64,000 bases of DNA from Microvirga makkahensis (GTDB taxonomy: Bacteria; Pseudomonadota; Alphaproteobacteria; Rhizobiales; Beijerinckiaceae), in contig NZ_WURB01000014.1 in assembly GCF_009830105.1 (NCBI RefSeq), positions 1-64,000 on the forward strand, given 5' to 3'. Made by a program: the position numbers and the translations under genes. This document shows positions 7,303 to 16,793 of the stretch, in pieces. Position 1 is the first letter of the stretch. Every line of letters begins with the position of its first letter. Under the pieces are notes generated by a model. That model saw nothing but the letters and a program-made list of their open reading frames with translations, was not told the DNA's origin and searched no databases.

Positions 7303-8535
7303 TCAGGCGAAGCTGCGCTCGTCCGCGATGACCTTGCCATCGTTGGGAAGGGTGCCGGGCCTGACGAGGGAGACGACGCCCTTGAGCTTCGTGACGGATT
7401 GCAGGCTTGCCGTCACGGCTGCGATCAGATCGGGCGTATCCGCCTCGCACTCGGCCAGCAGGGTCATCACGTCGGTTTCGTGCTCCCGCTCGACGAGCAG
7501 GCGCAGGCGTCCCAGTTCGGGATGACGGCGGCCGATTTCGGCTACCTGTTCGGGGCGTACGAACATGCCCTTGACCTTGGTGGCCTGATCCGCCCGGCCC
7601 ATCCATCCCTTGATCCGCATGTTGGTGCGGCCGCAGGGGCTAAATCCCGGCAGGGCGGCGGTCAGATCGCCGAGCGCAAGACGGATGAAGGGGTGGTGCG
7701 GATCGAGGGTGGTGACGACGATCTCGCCGATCTCGCCCTCCGGGACGGGATCGCCCGTCCCCGGGCGCACGATCTCCACGATGATGTTCTCATTCACGAC
7801 GAGGCCTTCGCGGGCGGAGGTCTCGTAGGCGATGAATCCCAGATCGGCGGTGGCGTAGGCCTGGTAGGCATCGATGCCGTGCTCGGCGAACTTCTCCTGG
7901 AGCGACTTGGGGAACGCGGCGCCCGATACGAGCGCGCGCTTTATGGAGGAAACGTCTCGGCCGTTCGCTCCGGCGCCGTCGATGAGGATCTTGAGAAAGT
8001 CCGGCGTGCCGCAATAGGCACCCGGACGATAGGCCTCGATCAGATCGAATTGCTGCTCGGTGTTGCCGGGGCCTGCGGGAATGACCGCGCATCCGAGTGC
8101 CCGGGCGCCGGAATCCATGATGAAGCCCCCAGGCGTCAGGTGATAGCTGAAGGTGTTGAGAACGATGTCGCCACGGCGAAAGCCCGCCGCGAAGAGGCCG
8201 CGCGCAGCCCGCCAGGGATCGGGCACCGCTGCCTCCGGCTCGAAGATGGGACCTGGAGACGTGAAGAGACGTCCGAAGGAACCCGGGGCCTCCGCGACGA
8301 AGCCGCCGAAGGGCAGGGCCGATTTCTGAAGGGTGGAGAGCTCGCCTTTTCGAAGGACGGGCAGCTTCGCCAATGCCTCGCGGCTCGTGATGCCTGCCGG
8401 ATCGATCCCTTTCAGCCGCTCAGCATAGGCAGGAGCTGCGGTCGCATGCTTCAGGATCTCCGGCAACTGCGAGAAGAGGGCGCGCTCGCGCTCCTCCGGA
8501 GCTTGGGTTTCAAGGGCGTCGAAGGCTTCGGTCAA
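7303..8535 (-). CDS. Phenylacetate-CoA-ligase-like (AMP-forming ligase family) protein
   Basis: 410 aa, TTG start preceded by GGGAGAG. It aligns in style with PaaK-type adenylate-forming ligases: an N-terminal helical region, a middle region with FTSPGPIFEP where the family usually has the Ser/Thr/Gly P-loop, YQAYATADLGFIAYE (adenine region), GEIGEIVVT, and a C-terminal GRADQATKVKGMFV hinge. The altered P-loop may mark a subfamily. It is the last gene of a liv-type operon whose first gene is another CoA ligase, so it probably activates the imported acid or a metabolite of it. Substrate unknown. Confidence 0.8.
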   Translation of the reverse strand: MTEAFDALETQAPEERERALFSQLPEILKHATAAPAYAERLKGIDPAGITSREALAKLPVLRKGELSTLQKSALPFGGFVAEAPGSFGRLFTSPGPIFEPEAAVPDPWRAARGLFAAGFRRGDIVLNTFSYHLTPGGFIMDSGARALGCAVIPAGPGNTEQQFDLIEAYRPGAYCGTPDFLKILIDGAGANGRDVSSIKRALVSGAAFPKSLQEKFAEHGIDAYQAYATADLGFIAYETSAREGLVVNENIIVEIVRPGTGDPVPEGEIGEIVVTTLDPHHPFIRLALGDLTAALPGFSPCGRTNMRIKGWMGRADQATKVKGMFVRPEQVAEIGRRHPELGRLRLLVEREHETDVMTLLAECEADTPDLIAAVTASLQSVTKLKGVVSLVRPGTLPNDGKVIADERSFA

Positions 8536-8562
8536 GGTTTGTCTCTCCCGTCGTCTGATCGC

Positions 8563-9411
8563 TCAAGCCAGCCAGCGCTTGCGGCGCTTGTAACTCTTCA
8601 CGTCGCGGAACGACTTGCGATCGCCCTCCGAGACGCCGAGGTAGAATTCCTTCACGTCCTCGTTCTCGCGCAGCGCCTGGGCAGGGCCGTCCATCACCAC
8701 GCGCCCCGTCTCCAGGATGTAGCCGTAGGTCGCGTATTTCAGCGCCATGTTGGTGTTCTGTTCCGCAAGCAGGAAGGATACGCCCTCGGACGAGTTGAGA
8801 ATGCGCACGATCTCGAAGATCTCCTCCACGATCTGCGGCGCGAGGCCCATCGACGGCTCGTCGAGCAGGATCATGGAGGGGCGCGACATCATTGCCCGGC
8901 CGATGGCGCACATCTGCTGTTCGCCGCCGGACGTGTAGCCCGCCATGGAGCTGCGCCGCTGTCGCAGGCGCGGGAAGTACTCGTAGATCGCCTCCAGGTC
9001 ACGACGGATGGCGACATTGCCGTCCTTGCGGGTGAAGGCCCCGGTCAGAAGGTTCTCCTCGATGGTGAGATGCCCGAAGCAGTGGCGGCCTTCGAGAACC
9101 TGGATGCAGCCGCGCCGCACCAGCTCGTTGGGGGAGAGCTGGTCGACGCGCTCGCCCTGGAACTCGATGCTGCCCTTGGTCACCTCCCCGCGCTCCGCGC
9201 GCAGCAGGTTGGAGATCGCCTTCAGCGTGGTCGTCTTGCCGGCGCCGTTGGCGCCGAGCAGAGCGACGATGCCGCCCTTCGGGACGGTGAGCGACACGCC
9301 CTTGAGCACCAGGATCACGTGGTCGTAGACGACCTCGATGTTGTTGACCGCCAGGACGGTCTCGGCCGCTTGCGGATTGGGCTGCGGCGGCATCTGAACG
9401 GCGCTGGTCAT
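8563..9411 (-). CDS. livF: Branched-chain amino acid-type ABC transporter ATPase (LivF)
   Basis: 282 aa, cytosolic ATPase of a Liv-type importer. Walker A GANGAGKT at 53-60, signature SGGEQQM at 161-167 (preceded by Thr in place of the usual Leu), Walker B ILLDEPSMG at 181-189. The LivF type is shown by GCIQVLEGRH and by its length. The C-terminal 40 residues are longer than in amino-acid LivF and are seen in homologues found with aryl/acyl-CoA ligases. It sits 27 bp before the PaaK-like gene. Confidence 0.9.
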   Translation of the reverse strand: MTSAVQMPPQPNPQAAETVLAVNNIEVVYDHVILVLKGVSLTVPKGGIVALLGANGAGKTTTLKAISNLLRAERGEVTKGSIEFQGERVDQLSPNELVRRGCIQVLEGRHCFGHLTIEENLLTGAFTRKDGNVAIRRDLEAIYEYFPRLRQRRSSMAGYTSGGEQQMCAIGRAMMSRPSMILLDEPSMGLAPQIVEEIFEIVRILNSSEGVSFLLAEQNTNMALKYATYGYILETGRVVMDGPAQALRENEDVKEFYLGVSEGDRKSFRDVKSYKRRKRWLA

Positions 9412-9477
9412 GAATGTGTCCTCTGCTTTCCGCCTCGCTTGCAGGAGGTCCAGGGTTGAGGCTCGGAGCAGTTCCCA

Positions 9478-9564
9478 GTCATGGCCGGGCTTGGCCCGGC
9501 CATCTCGATATGGAAAGGCCTTGCGCCTTGCCGATGGAGATCACCGGCACAAGGCCGGTGACGA
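9478..9564. repeat. Double palindromic intergenic repeat
   Basis: Two hairpins lie between the binding-protein and livF genes: ATGGCCGGGC-TTG-GCCCGGCCAT (9481-9503) and TCACCGGC-ACAAG-GCCGGTGA (9541-9561). The second belongs to the ATCACCGGC family seen at 50581, 53931 and elsewhere. In mRNA it could protect or stall the upstream message and set a different level for livF. Confidence 0.7.
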
Positions 9565-9578
9565 CGGGAGGAACTGAA

Positions 9579-10901
9579 TCAGCTTGCCTTGTCGCAGGGT
9601 TCCGTTCGCTTGGGCCACCCGGCGTTCTTCTCGGCATAGTCCTTTGCGGCGGCATCGAGCTGCGCCTTCACACGGTCGGTCATCGGCTCGATCGGGTCGG
9701 AGATCTTCACCCATTTCGCGCCATCCCATTCCTGCATGAAGGCGGGGCGGTGGCCGTTATGGTCGGAGCAGGAGAGCACGAGCTGTTCGGTGAAGCCTTC
9801 GAGGCCAAGTTCCTTCAGACGGGCCGGATCGAGCTTGATGTTCTCGAGGCCGCGGCGCACGTCCTCGCCGGTCACCGCCTTCTTGCCTGTGATCTTCTGG
9901 GCGGTGGCGATGGCTTCCGCGATCAGGAGCGAGTTGTAGACGCCGCGATTGTAGAGAAGATCGCCGACCTTATCCTTGGGAGATTTGGACAAGCCCTTGT
10001 CGACCACGTGCTTCTGGATGTCCTGAAGAGCCGGGAAATTCGTGCCCACCGCGTGCCAGTTGAGCATCTTGAAGCCCTTGGCGCCGGCGCCGCCCGCACG
10101 GGCGTCATCCTCGCTCGGCCACCAGACCGAGTAGAACTTGTCCATCGGATAGCCCGAGCGCACCGCTTCCTTCACCGCCGCGCCGTTCATGGAGCCCCAG
10201 CCCCACATGATCATGTAGTCGGGCCGGTCGCGGCGGGCGCTGAGCCATTGCGAGGACTGGTTCTGCATGTCCTGCGCGGCGACAGGATAGAGCGCGACCT
10301 CGAAGCCGATATCCTTGGCGAGTTCCTGCAGGAGTGGAATCGGCTCCTTGCCGAAGGCCGCGTCCAGGTGGATGAAGCCGATCTTCTTGCCTTTCAGCTT
10401 CTCCAGGCCGCCTTCCTTCTCGCCGATGTATCGAATGATCATCGAGAGACCGTCCCAGTAGGTGCTCGGTGGGTTGAAGACCCAGGGGAAGATGTCGCCG
10501 CGGGCAGAGGCCGAGAGGCCGTACGCCATGGACAGGATTGGGATCTTGTCGACCGAGGCGCGCGGGATCAGCGGCAGGGTGATGCCAGTGGACCAGGGAT
10601 TGACCAGGACCGGGTTCTTGCCCTTTACCGACTCGTAGCACTCGACGCCCTTTTTGGTGTCGTATCCGGTCTCGCATTCTTCCAGGACGAGCTTGACGCC
10701 GCCGATGCCGCCGTCGCGCTGGTTCAGCATCTCGAGATAGTCGTGCATGCCGTCGGCGATGTAGGTTCCCGAGCCCGCGAAGGCGCCCGTGCGGTAGGTG
10801 AAGAGGGGGACATAGATCGAATCCTGCGCGAAGGCAGGCACTGCAGTGCCGGCGAGCATCGTCGCTGCGGCCAATCCCAGGCTCAATTTGCGAAACGACA
10901 T
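9579..10901 (-). CDS. ABC transporter periplasmic substrate-binding protein (Liv type)
   Basis: 440 aa with signal peptide 1-25 (cleavage after PAFA). Periplasmic-binding fold type I (LivK/ligand-binding receptor family): DSIYVPLFTYRTGAFAGSGTYIADGM, VKLVLEECETGYD, GKKIGFIHLDAAFGK. It is larger than amino-acid LivK (about 370 aa) and lacks the usual amino-acid start, in keeping with binding of an organic acid. It lies 71 bp after livM and 167 bp before livF. Confidence 0.88.
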   Translation of the reverse strand: MSFRKLSLGLAAATMLAGTAVPAFAQDSIYVPLFTYRTGAFAGSGTYIADGMHDYLEMLNQRDGGIGGVKLVLEECETGYDTKKGVECYESVKGKNPVLVNPWSTGITLPLIPRASVDKIPILSMAYGLSASARGDIFPWVFNPPSTYWDGLSMIIRYIGEKEGGLEKLKGKKIGFIHLDAAFGKEPIPLLQELAKDIGFEVALYPVAAQDMQNQSSQWLSARRDRPDYMIMWGWGSMNGAAVKEAVRSGYPMDKFYSVWWPSEDDARAGGAGAKGFKMLNWHAVGTNFPALQDIQKHVVDKGLSKSPKDKVGDLLYNRGVYNSLLIAEAIATAQKITGKKAVTGEDVRRGLENIKLDPARLKELGLEGFTEQLVLSCSDHNGHRPAFMQEWDGAKWVKISDPIEPMTDRVKAQLDAAAKDYAEKNAGWPKRTEPCDKAS

Positions 10902-10972
10902 TCTCGTTTCCTCCCGTTGTTGGTCCGGCTGAGCCGGATTTTTGTAAGTTCCCGTCTCCTTTCATCCGGCCG

Positions 10973-12058
10973 TCAATAGGGGAACGGCCAGACCAGGAGC
11001 TTCTGCTTGCCAATCTGCCAGAGCCGCGCGAGACCGTGCGGTTCGACGATCAGGAAAAAGATGATGAGCGCGCCCACGATCATGAAGCGCAGGTGCTCGA
11101 TGGTGTCCGAGCCCACCGAGATTCCGAAGGGCGACAGAACCGCGGGCAGTACGATCCCCAGAACGATCGGCAGGATGAAGATGAGCGCCGCGCCGAAGAA
11201 CGAGCCGATGAGGCTGCCCAGCCCTCCGATGATCACCATGAAGAGGATGAAGAAGGACTGATTGATGTTGAACACGTCGTATTCCGCGCCGCCGTACCAG
11301 AGGAAGACGAGGAGCGCGCCTGCGACGCCGCAGTAATAGGACGACACGGCGAAGGCGAGGAGCTTGGTCTGGAGCGGGCGGATGCCCATGAGTTCCGCCG
11401 CGAGGTCCATGTCGCGGATCGCGATCCACATGCGCCCGATCCGGCCATGGACGAGATTGGAGGCGAGCCAGGTAAGCAGGATCACGATGGTCAGGACCAG
11501 CAGGTAGCGCGTCTGCGGCGTGGCGTTCGGCCCCATGATCGGAACGCCGAAGAAGGTGCGCAGAGGTGCATCGAGCGCGCCCGAGACGTTGTAGTTCACG
11601 AGCCATGGAATGCGGATGAAGCACCATTGCAGGAAGAACTGGGCGGCGAGCGTCGCGACCGCGAGGTAGAAACCCTTGATGCGCAGGGAAGGCAGGCCGA
11701 ACAGCGCGCCGATGGCCGCCGAGAAGAAGCCGGAGACGAAGATCCAGACGATCACGTTCACGTCCGGAAAGGCCGTCATCAGCTTGTAGCAGGCATAGGC
11801 TCCCACGCCCATGAAGGCGCCAGTGCCGAGTGACAGCAGGCCGGTATAGCCTGTGAGGATGTTGAGGCCGATCGACGCCAGCGAGAATATCAGGAAGGGG
11901 ATCATCACCGCCTGGAGCAGGAAATCGTTGCCCAGGAAGGCAAGGGCATAGGCTGCTGCGATGATGAGCCCGATCCCGATCCTGTCCTCGCGCAGGGGGA
12001 AGATCGCGGAGTCGCTGACATAGTTCGTTTTGAATTGACCCGCCTCGCGGTAGAACAC
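10973..12058 (-). CDS. livM: Liv-type ABC transporter permease (LivM)
   Basis: 361 aa, GTG start with GGGAGAG 5 nt upstream. Inner-membrane permease with about 10 hydrophobic segments. LivM hallmarks: LLSLGTGAFMGVGAYACYKL, the conserved loop RDMDLAAELMGIRPLQTKLLAFAVSS, and GGLGSLIGSFFGA. The C terminus ends EPHGLARLWQIGKQ. Start-to-stop distance to livH is 12 bp, so the two are coupled. Confidence 0.92.
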   Translation of the reverse strand: MFYREAGQFKTNYVSDSAIFPLREDRIGIGLIIAAAYALAFLGNDFLLQAVMIPFLIFSLASIGLNILTGYTGLLSLGTGAFMGVGAYACYKLMTAFPDVNVIVWIFVSGFFSAAIGALFGLPSLRIKGFYLAVATLAAQFFLQWCFIRIPWLVNYNVSGALDAPLRTFFGVPIMGPNATPQTRYLLVLTIVILLTWLASNLVHGRIGRMWIAIRDMDLAAELMGIRPLQTKLLAFAVSSYYCGVAGALLVFLWYGGAEYDVFNINQSFFILFMVIIGGLGSLIGSFFGAALIFILPIVLGIVLPAVLSPFGISVGSDTIEHLRFMIVGALIIFFLIVEPHGLARLWQIGKQKLLVWPFPY

Positions 12059-12070
12059 TGGCGCTCTCCC

Positions 12071-13027
12071 TTAAATGCGCTCGATGATCTTCTCGCCGAA
12101 CAGCCCTTGCGGCCTGTAGAGCAGGAAGAGGAGGGCGATGACGTAGGCGAGCCACGTTTCGATTCCGCCGCCCACCAGCGGCCCCCAATAGAACTCGCCG
12201 AGCTTCTCCCCGACGCCGATGATGAGCCCGCCGATGATCGCCCCGGGAATGGAGGTGAAGCCTCCGAGGATCAGCACGGGCAGAGCCTTCAAGGCGATGA
12301 TCTGAAGAGAGAACGACACGCCCGAGCGCGCGCCCCACATGATGCCTGCGACCAGGGCGACGAGGCCCGCCGCGAACCATACGATAACCCAGATCTGATT
12401 GAGCGAGATGCCGACCGAGAGCGCGGCCTTGTGGCTGTCCGCCACCGCGCGCAGCGCCCGGCCGATGCGGGTCTTGGAGAAGAACACCGCGAGCAGCCCG
12501 ATCATCAGGGACGCGATCACGGCGGCCGCGACGTCGAGATGTTGGATCCGGATGGAGCCGCCGAGCGCGTCGATTTCAGTCGTGCCCTGCGGCAGGAGCA
12601 AGGCCTCCGTGATCATTTCTCGCGGGTTGCCGCCGAAGATGAGCTCGCCGAAGCCGATGAGGAGATAGGTGAGGCCGAAGGTGGCCATGAAGAGGATGAT
12701 GTCGGGCTGGTTGACGAGCGGCCTCAGCACCACGCGCTCCACCACCACGGCCAGAACCAGCATGGCGAGAGCGGCGAGGATCAGCGCCAGGAAGGCCGGA
12801 ACGCCTTTCTCGTAGAGACCCACGAGGATCAGGGCGGCGAACACGACCATGATGCCTTGAGCGAAGTTGAACACGCCCGAGGCCTTGAAGATCAGCACGA
12901 AACCCAGGGCGATGAGCGCATAGAGGACGCCCGACACCAGGCCCTCCCAGAGCGTCTGGATCAGAAGGTCAGGCGCCTCGCCCATGAAGACGAAGGGCTC
13001 GATGAAGACTTTGTAGAGGATGTCCAT
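12071..13027 (-). CDS. livH: Liv-type ABC transporter permease (LivH)
   Basis: 318 aa, about eight transmembrane segments. LivH features: GLVSGVLYALIALGFVLIFKASGVFNFAQG near the N terminus, VADSHKAALSVGISLNQIW (ATPase-contact loop), and GGFTSIPGAIIGGLIIG. It pairs with LivM to form the channel. It lies 10 bp after livG. Confidence 0.93.
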   Translation of the reverse strand: MDILYKVFIEPFVFMGEAPDLLIQTLWEGLVSGVLYALIALGFVLIFKASGVFNFAQGIMVVFAALILVGLYEKGVPAFLALILAALAMLVLAVVVERVVLRPLVNQPDIILFMATFGLTYLLIGFGELIFGGNPREMITEALLLPQGTTEIDALGGSIRIQHLDVAAAVIASLMIGLLAVFFSKTRIGRALRAVADSHKAALSVGISLNQIWVIVWFAAGLVALVAGIMWGARSGVSFSLQIIALKALPVLILGGFTSIPGAIIGGLIIGVGEKLGEFYWGPLVGGGIETWLAYVIALLFLLYRPQGLFGEKIIERI

Positions 13028-13037
13028 CGGCTTGCCC

Positions 13038-13838
13038 TCAATGTGCCACGCCGAGATAGGCGTCGATCACGCGCTGGTCGCGCTTCACCTCGTCCGGCGT
13101 GCCGTCCGCGATCTTGCGTCCGTATTCGAGCACCACCACGCGGTCCGAGAGATCCATCACCACGCCCATGTCGTGCTCGATCAGGGCGATGGTCGTGCCG
13201 TATTGCTGGTTCACCTCCAGGATGAAACGCGACATGTCCTCCTTCTCCTCGAGGTTCATGCCGGCCATCGGCTCGTCGAGCAGCAGCAGATCCGGCTCCA
13301 TCGCAAGCGCGCGGCCGAGCTCCACTCGCTTCTGCAAGCCGTAAGGAAGACGGCCCACGGGGGTCTTGCGGATGTGCTGGATTTCGAGAAAGTCGATGAT
13401 CTCCTCCACGAAGCGGCGGTGCTCGACCTCCTCCTTCAGGGCCGGGCCATGGCGGAAGAGCTGCCAGAAGAAGTTCGAGCGCATCCTGATGGAGCGGCCT
13501 GCCATGATGTTGTCGAGCGTAGACATGCTCTTGAACAGGGCCACGTTCTGGAAGGTGCGGGCGATGCCGCCGCGCGCCGCCTCGAAAGGGCGCATCTTCG
13601 GGCGCTTCACGCCCTTGAAGGTGATCTGGCCTTGCGTCGGATAATAGAAGCCGTTGATGCAATTGAGCATCGAGGTCTTGCCGGCGCCGTTCGGGCCGAT
13701 GATCGCCCGGATCTCGCTCTTGCGGATATCGAACGACACGTCCGTCAGAGCTTTTACGCCGCCGAACCCCAGCGACACGTTCTCGACTGCGAGCAGCACA
13801 TCCCCTTTGCTCAGGATCGGATGGTCGGGGGCCCTCAT
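13038..13838 (-). CDS. livG: Liv-type ABC transporter ATPase (LivG)
   Basis: 266 aa. Walker A GPNGAGKT at 48-55, the Liv-G loop GGIARTFQNVALFKSM, signature region LPYGLQKRVELGRALA, Walker B LLLLDEPMAGM. It overlaps the upstream ligase gene by 4 bp (ATGA type), showing translational coupling and operon membership. Confidence 0.93.
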   Translation of the reverse strand: MRAPDHPILSKGDVLLAVENVSLGFGGVKALTDVSFDIRKSEIRAIIGPNGAGKTSMLNCINGFYYPTQGQITFKGVKRPKMRPFEAARGGIARTFQNVALFKSMSTLDNIMAGRSIRMRSNFFWQLFRHGPALKEEVEHRRFVEEIIDFLEIQHIRKTPVGRLPYGLQKRVELGRALAMEPDLLLLDEPMAGMNLEEKEDMSRFILEVNQQYGTTIALIEHDMGVVMDLSDRVVVLEYGRKIADGTPDEVKRDQRVIDAYLGVAH

Positions 13839-15817
13839 TCCGCGGCCTCCGGCAATGTCGCTGTCTGCTGCACGGGATATGGCTCCATGTCCCTGATCTT
13901 CACGCGAGCGGAGATCACGCCCTTGCGCCCGTCCTCGAAGGTCACTTCGGTGGAGATGTCAGCTTCGGGCGAACCGTCGTAGAGCGCCTCGATCAGCGGT
14001 GCGTAGCGCTCGGCGATGAAGCCGCGGCGCACCTTCTGGGTCCGGGTCAGCTCGCCGTCGTCCGCGTCGAGCTCCTTGTGCAGGATGAGGAAGCGCTTGA
14101 TCTGCGCGCCGCCCATGCGCGGCTCAGAGGCGAGGGAGCGGTTCACTTCGTCCACGTGCTTCTCGATCATCTCGTAGACGCGAGGGTGGCCCGCCAATTC
14201 CTGATAGGATGCGTAGGTGACGCCGTTCCGCTCGGCCCAGTTGCTCACTGCGACGAGGTCGATGTTGATGAAGGCCGAGACGTAATCCTTCCCGTCGCCG
14301 AAGCAGACCGCCTCCTTGATGTTGGGATAGAACTTCAGCTTGTTCTCGACGTATTTCGGCGGGAAGAGCGAGCCGTCCCGCATCTTGCCCACATCCTTGG
14401 CCCGGTCGATGATCTTGAGATGCCCGTTGGCGTCGAAGAAGCCCGCGTCGCCGGAATGCACGAAGCCGTCGGGCGTCTTCGTCTCGGCGGTCTTCTCCTC
14501 ATCCTTGTAGTAGCCCATGAACACGCCCGGGGAGCGGTAGAGCACCTCGCCGTTGTCGGCAATGCGGATTTCCACTTCCGGAGCGGGGCGGCCGACCGTG
14601 TCGGCGCGGATCTCGCCGTCCGGCTGCATGGTGATGTAGACGCTGGCTTCCGTCTGTCCGTAGAGCTGCTTCAGGTTCACGCCGATGGAGCGATAGAAGC
14701 GGAAGATCTCGGGACCGATGGCTTCGCCGGCCGTGTAGCCCACCTTCACCCGCGTCATGCCGAACCGGTTGCGCAAGGGGGCATAGACGAGCGCGTTGCC
14801 GATCTGCCAGAGCAGGCGGTCCCCCAGGCCGACGCCGGGCTCCTTGTTCAGGATCTTCTCGCCCACCTTGTTGGCGTGCTTGATGAAGTAGTGGAACATG
14901 CGCCGCTTGAGCGCGCTCGCATCCTCGATACGCACCATCGTGAGCGTGAGGATGCTCTCGAAGACGCGGGGAGGGGCGAACACATAGGTTGCGCCGACCT
15001 CGCGCCGATCCTCGGCCACGGTCTCCGGGCTTTCGGGGCAGTTCACGCACAGGCCCGCGAGGAAAGCCTGCGCATAGGAGAAGATGTGGTCGCCGACCCA
15101 TGCGATCGGCAGATAGGCCAGGATCTCGTCGGTCTCGTTGAGATCGTCGAACTCGCAGCCGATCCGGGCAGCCGCGATCACCGCATCGGAGGTGAGCATC
15201 ACGCCCTTGGGACGGCCGGTGGTGCCGGAGGTGTAGAGAATGATGGCGAGGTCGGAACCCTTGCCGTTCTGCAGCTCGCGGTCGAGCTTCGCCGCCTCGC
15301 CCTCACCGGCCAGACGCGCGCGCCCCTCCTCGATCACGGAGGCGATGGAATGCAGGCGGGTGTGGTCGTAATCGCGCAGTCCCTTCTCCTCGTCGTAGAG
15401 GACCTGCTCCAGGAGCGGCAACTGGTCGGCGACGGTGAGGAGCTTGTCCACCTGCTCCTGGTCCTGCACCGCCGCATGGGTCACTTCCGCGTGGCTGAGC
15501 ACATAGGCCATCTCCTCGGCGACGGAATCCGCATAGACCGGAACCGGGATCGCGCCGAGCCATTGTGCCGCGGCGATCGTCCAGTAGAGGCGGGGGCGGT
15601 TGTAGCCGATGACCGCGATCTTGCCGCCCCGCTCGAGGCCGAGCGCCTGAAGGCCGCTGGCATAGGCCCGGACGGTGTCGTAGACCTGCGCCCAGGTCCA
15701 GGATTGCCAGATGCCGAGGTCCTTGTGGCGGAACGCAGTTCTCTGGGGGCGAATGCGTGCATTCCGCGCCAGCAGTTTGGGGAACGTATCTTCGCGCGAA
15801 TCCGCAGCCGCCGTCAC
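13835..15817 (-). CDS. Long-chain acyl-CoA synthetase-like AMP-binding protein
   Basis: About 660 aa, adenylate-forming ligase that joins a carboxylic acid to CoA through an acyl-AMP. P-loop IILYTSGTTGRPKGVM (residues about 200-215), A5-type motif LKQLYGQTEAS, and hinge DRAKDVGKMRDG followed by FPPKYVENKL are visible. GTG codons at 15838 and 15817 are both open; GGGAGGAG lies between them and fits the later one. It is the first gene of the liv operon, so the transporter probably delivers its substrate. Chain length and substrate cannot be read from the sequence. Confidence 0.88.
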   Translation of the reverse strand: MTAAADSREDTFPKLLARNARIRPQRTAFRHKDLGIWQSWTWAQVYDTVRAYASGLQALGLERGGKIAVIGYNRPRLYWTIAAAQWLGAIPVPVYADSVAEEMAYVLSHAEVTHAAVQDQEQVDKLLTVADQLPLLEQVLYDEEKGLRDYDHTRLHSIASVIEEGRARLAGEGEAAKLDRELQNGKGSDLAIILYTSGTTGRPKGVMLTSDAVIAAARIGCEFDDLNETDEILAYLPIAWVGDHIFSYAQAFLAGLCVNCPESPETVAEDRREVGATYVFAPPRVFESILTLTMVRIEDASALKRRMFHYFIKHANKVGEKILNKEPGVGLGDRLLWQIGNALVYAPLRNRFGMTRVKVGYTAGEAIGPEIFRFYRSIGVNLKQLYGQTEASVYITMQPDGEIRADTVGRPAPEVEIRIADNGEVLYRSPGVFMGYYKDEEKTAETKTPDGFVHSGDAGFFDANGHLKIIDRAKDVGKMRDGSLFPPKYVENKLKFYPNIKEAVCFGDGKDYVSAFINIDLVAVSNWAERNGVTYASYQELAGHPRVYEMIEKHVDEVNRSLASEPRMGGAQIKRFLILHKELDADDGELTRTQKVRRGFIAERYAPLIEALYDGSPEADISTEVTFEDGRKGVISARVKIRDMEPYPVQQTATLPEAAE

Positions 15818-16058
15818 CGACGTCTCCTCCCTCGACACCGCACATGCCGGACGGCATGCGGGATGGCCTCGTTTCCTCTGGCGCGCGGCTTATCGGTGCC
15901 GCGCTTCTACTTCCGGTTCATGGCCGGACGCTCTTGTCGAGCTCTATGGGAGGTATTCTGTCGTGCCCCTCGGGCATCGGCAAGGGTATCACACCAATAC
16001 CATGGGCTAATATGCTTGCGCGCGCTTTCGAGGCAGCGGCAGCGGCCCGATTCAGGAT

Positions 16059-16262
16059 CTAGGGAACCGCCGTGAGGGCCGCCGGCTCGATCTCGTCCGA
16101 CGTGACCAGCCGTTCTGCGCCGACCGTGTTCTTGACGCGAAAGATCTGGCGGCCTTTCTCCTGGGCGACCATGCAAACAATGCAGTAGATCCGATGGTCC
16201 GCATAGCCCGAGGAGGGACGGGTGATGCGGACAAGCTGGCCGATGTGAAAACTGTTGTTCAT
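16059..16262 (-). CDS. Small conserved-looking hypothetical protein
   Basis: 67 aa starting MNNSFHIGQLVRITRP. The upstream ATG at 16277 is open, but GGAGG five bases before 16262 fixes this start. The pattern (HIGQLVRI, HRIYCIV, QIFRVKN, ERLVTSDEI) alternates hydrophobic and charged residues, as in a small beta-barrel of SH3/KOW type. No partners are nearby. Function unknown. Confidence 0.65.
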   Translation of the reverse strand: MNNSFHIGQLVRITRPSSGYADHRIYCIVCMVAQEKGRQIFRVKNTVGAERLVTSDEIEPAALTAVP

Positions 16263-16511
16263 CAGCGCCTCCACCATCCTTCAAGACGCAAAGAGCACGG
16301 CTGTGAGAGGCGAGACCGTTACGCAGCCCGATCAGGTCCCGTGCAGTATGGATCAAGGATGATGCCTGCGGCAAAACAATGACAATGGCCTATTCCGTCG
16401 CAGGATCTGCCTCGAGGTCCGGTGCGTCGAGAGACCCCGGCCGCAGGGGGCGCGGCCGAGGGCGGCAGGCAGTGATCCTTCCGCATCCGATGGCGGTGGA
16501 GGGCGTGTCGG

Positions 16512-16673
16512 TTATTGCGCGGGTTGGGCAGGAGCGCCACCCGGAGGAGGATTGGCGGGGGCGGTAGAGGACGGATTGTTCTGGTCCGTGCCGTCGGTCT
16601 GGTCGGGTCCATCCTCGCCGCAGGCCGTCAGCGCGAGCATTGCCATGAGAGGCAGGATCATTCGAAATCGCAT
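16512..16673 (-). CDS. Small lipoprotein, Pro/Ala-rich
   Basis: 53 aa. A hydrophobic start is followed by the lipobox LTAC (Cys18), then an acidic Asp/Gln/Asn stretch and a Pro-rich tail. AAGGAG lies 7 nt upstream of the ATG. Such short lipoproteins are common in Methylobacteriaceae; role unknown. Confidence 0.6.
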   Translation of the reverse strand: MRFRMILPLMAMLALTACGEDGPDQTDGTDQNNPSSTAPANPPPGGAPAQPAQ

Positions 16674-16793
16674 GAGTATCTCCTTTCCCGAGACTTCAAC
16701 TCCCGGCCGGAGGGAAGGTTCTCGGCCGGGAGCGGGACATTTTCCGGCCCAGAGCCGTTGTGACGGCAGGCAATCAGACGCAAAGGGCTCGCC

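Noticed and set aside
7246-9459. 737-codon plus-strand frame opposite the ligase and livF genes
   Set aside because: Antisense to genes with intact catalytic motifs; no ribosome site; would run across a strong terminator at its start.
14078-16075. 665-codon plus-strand frame opposite the acyl-CoA synthetase gene
   Set aside because: Mirror frame; no family.
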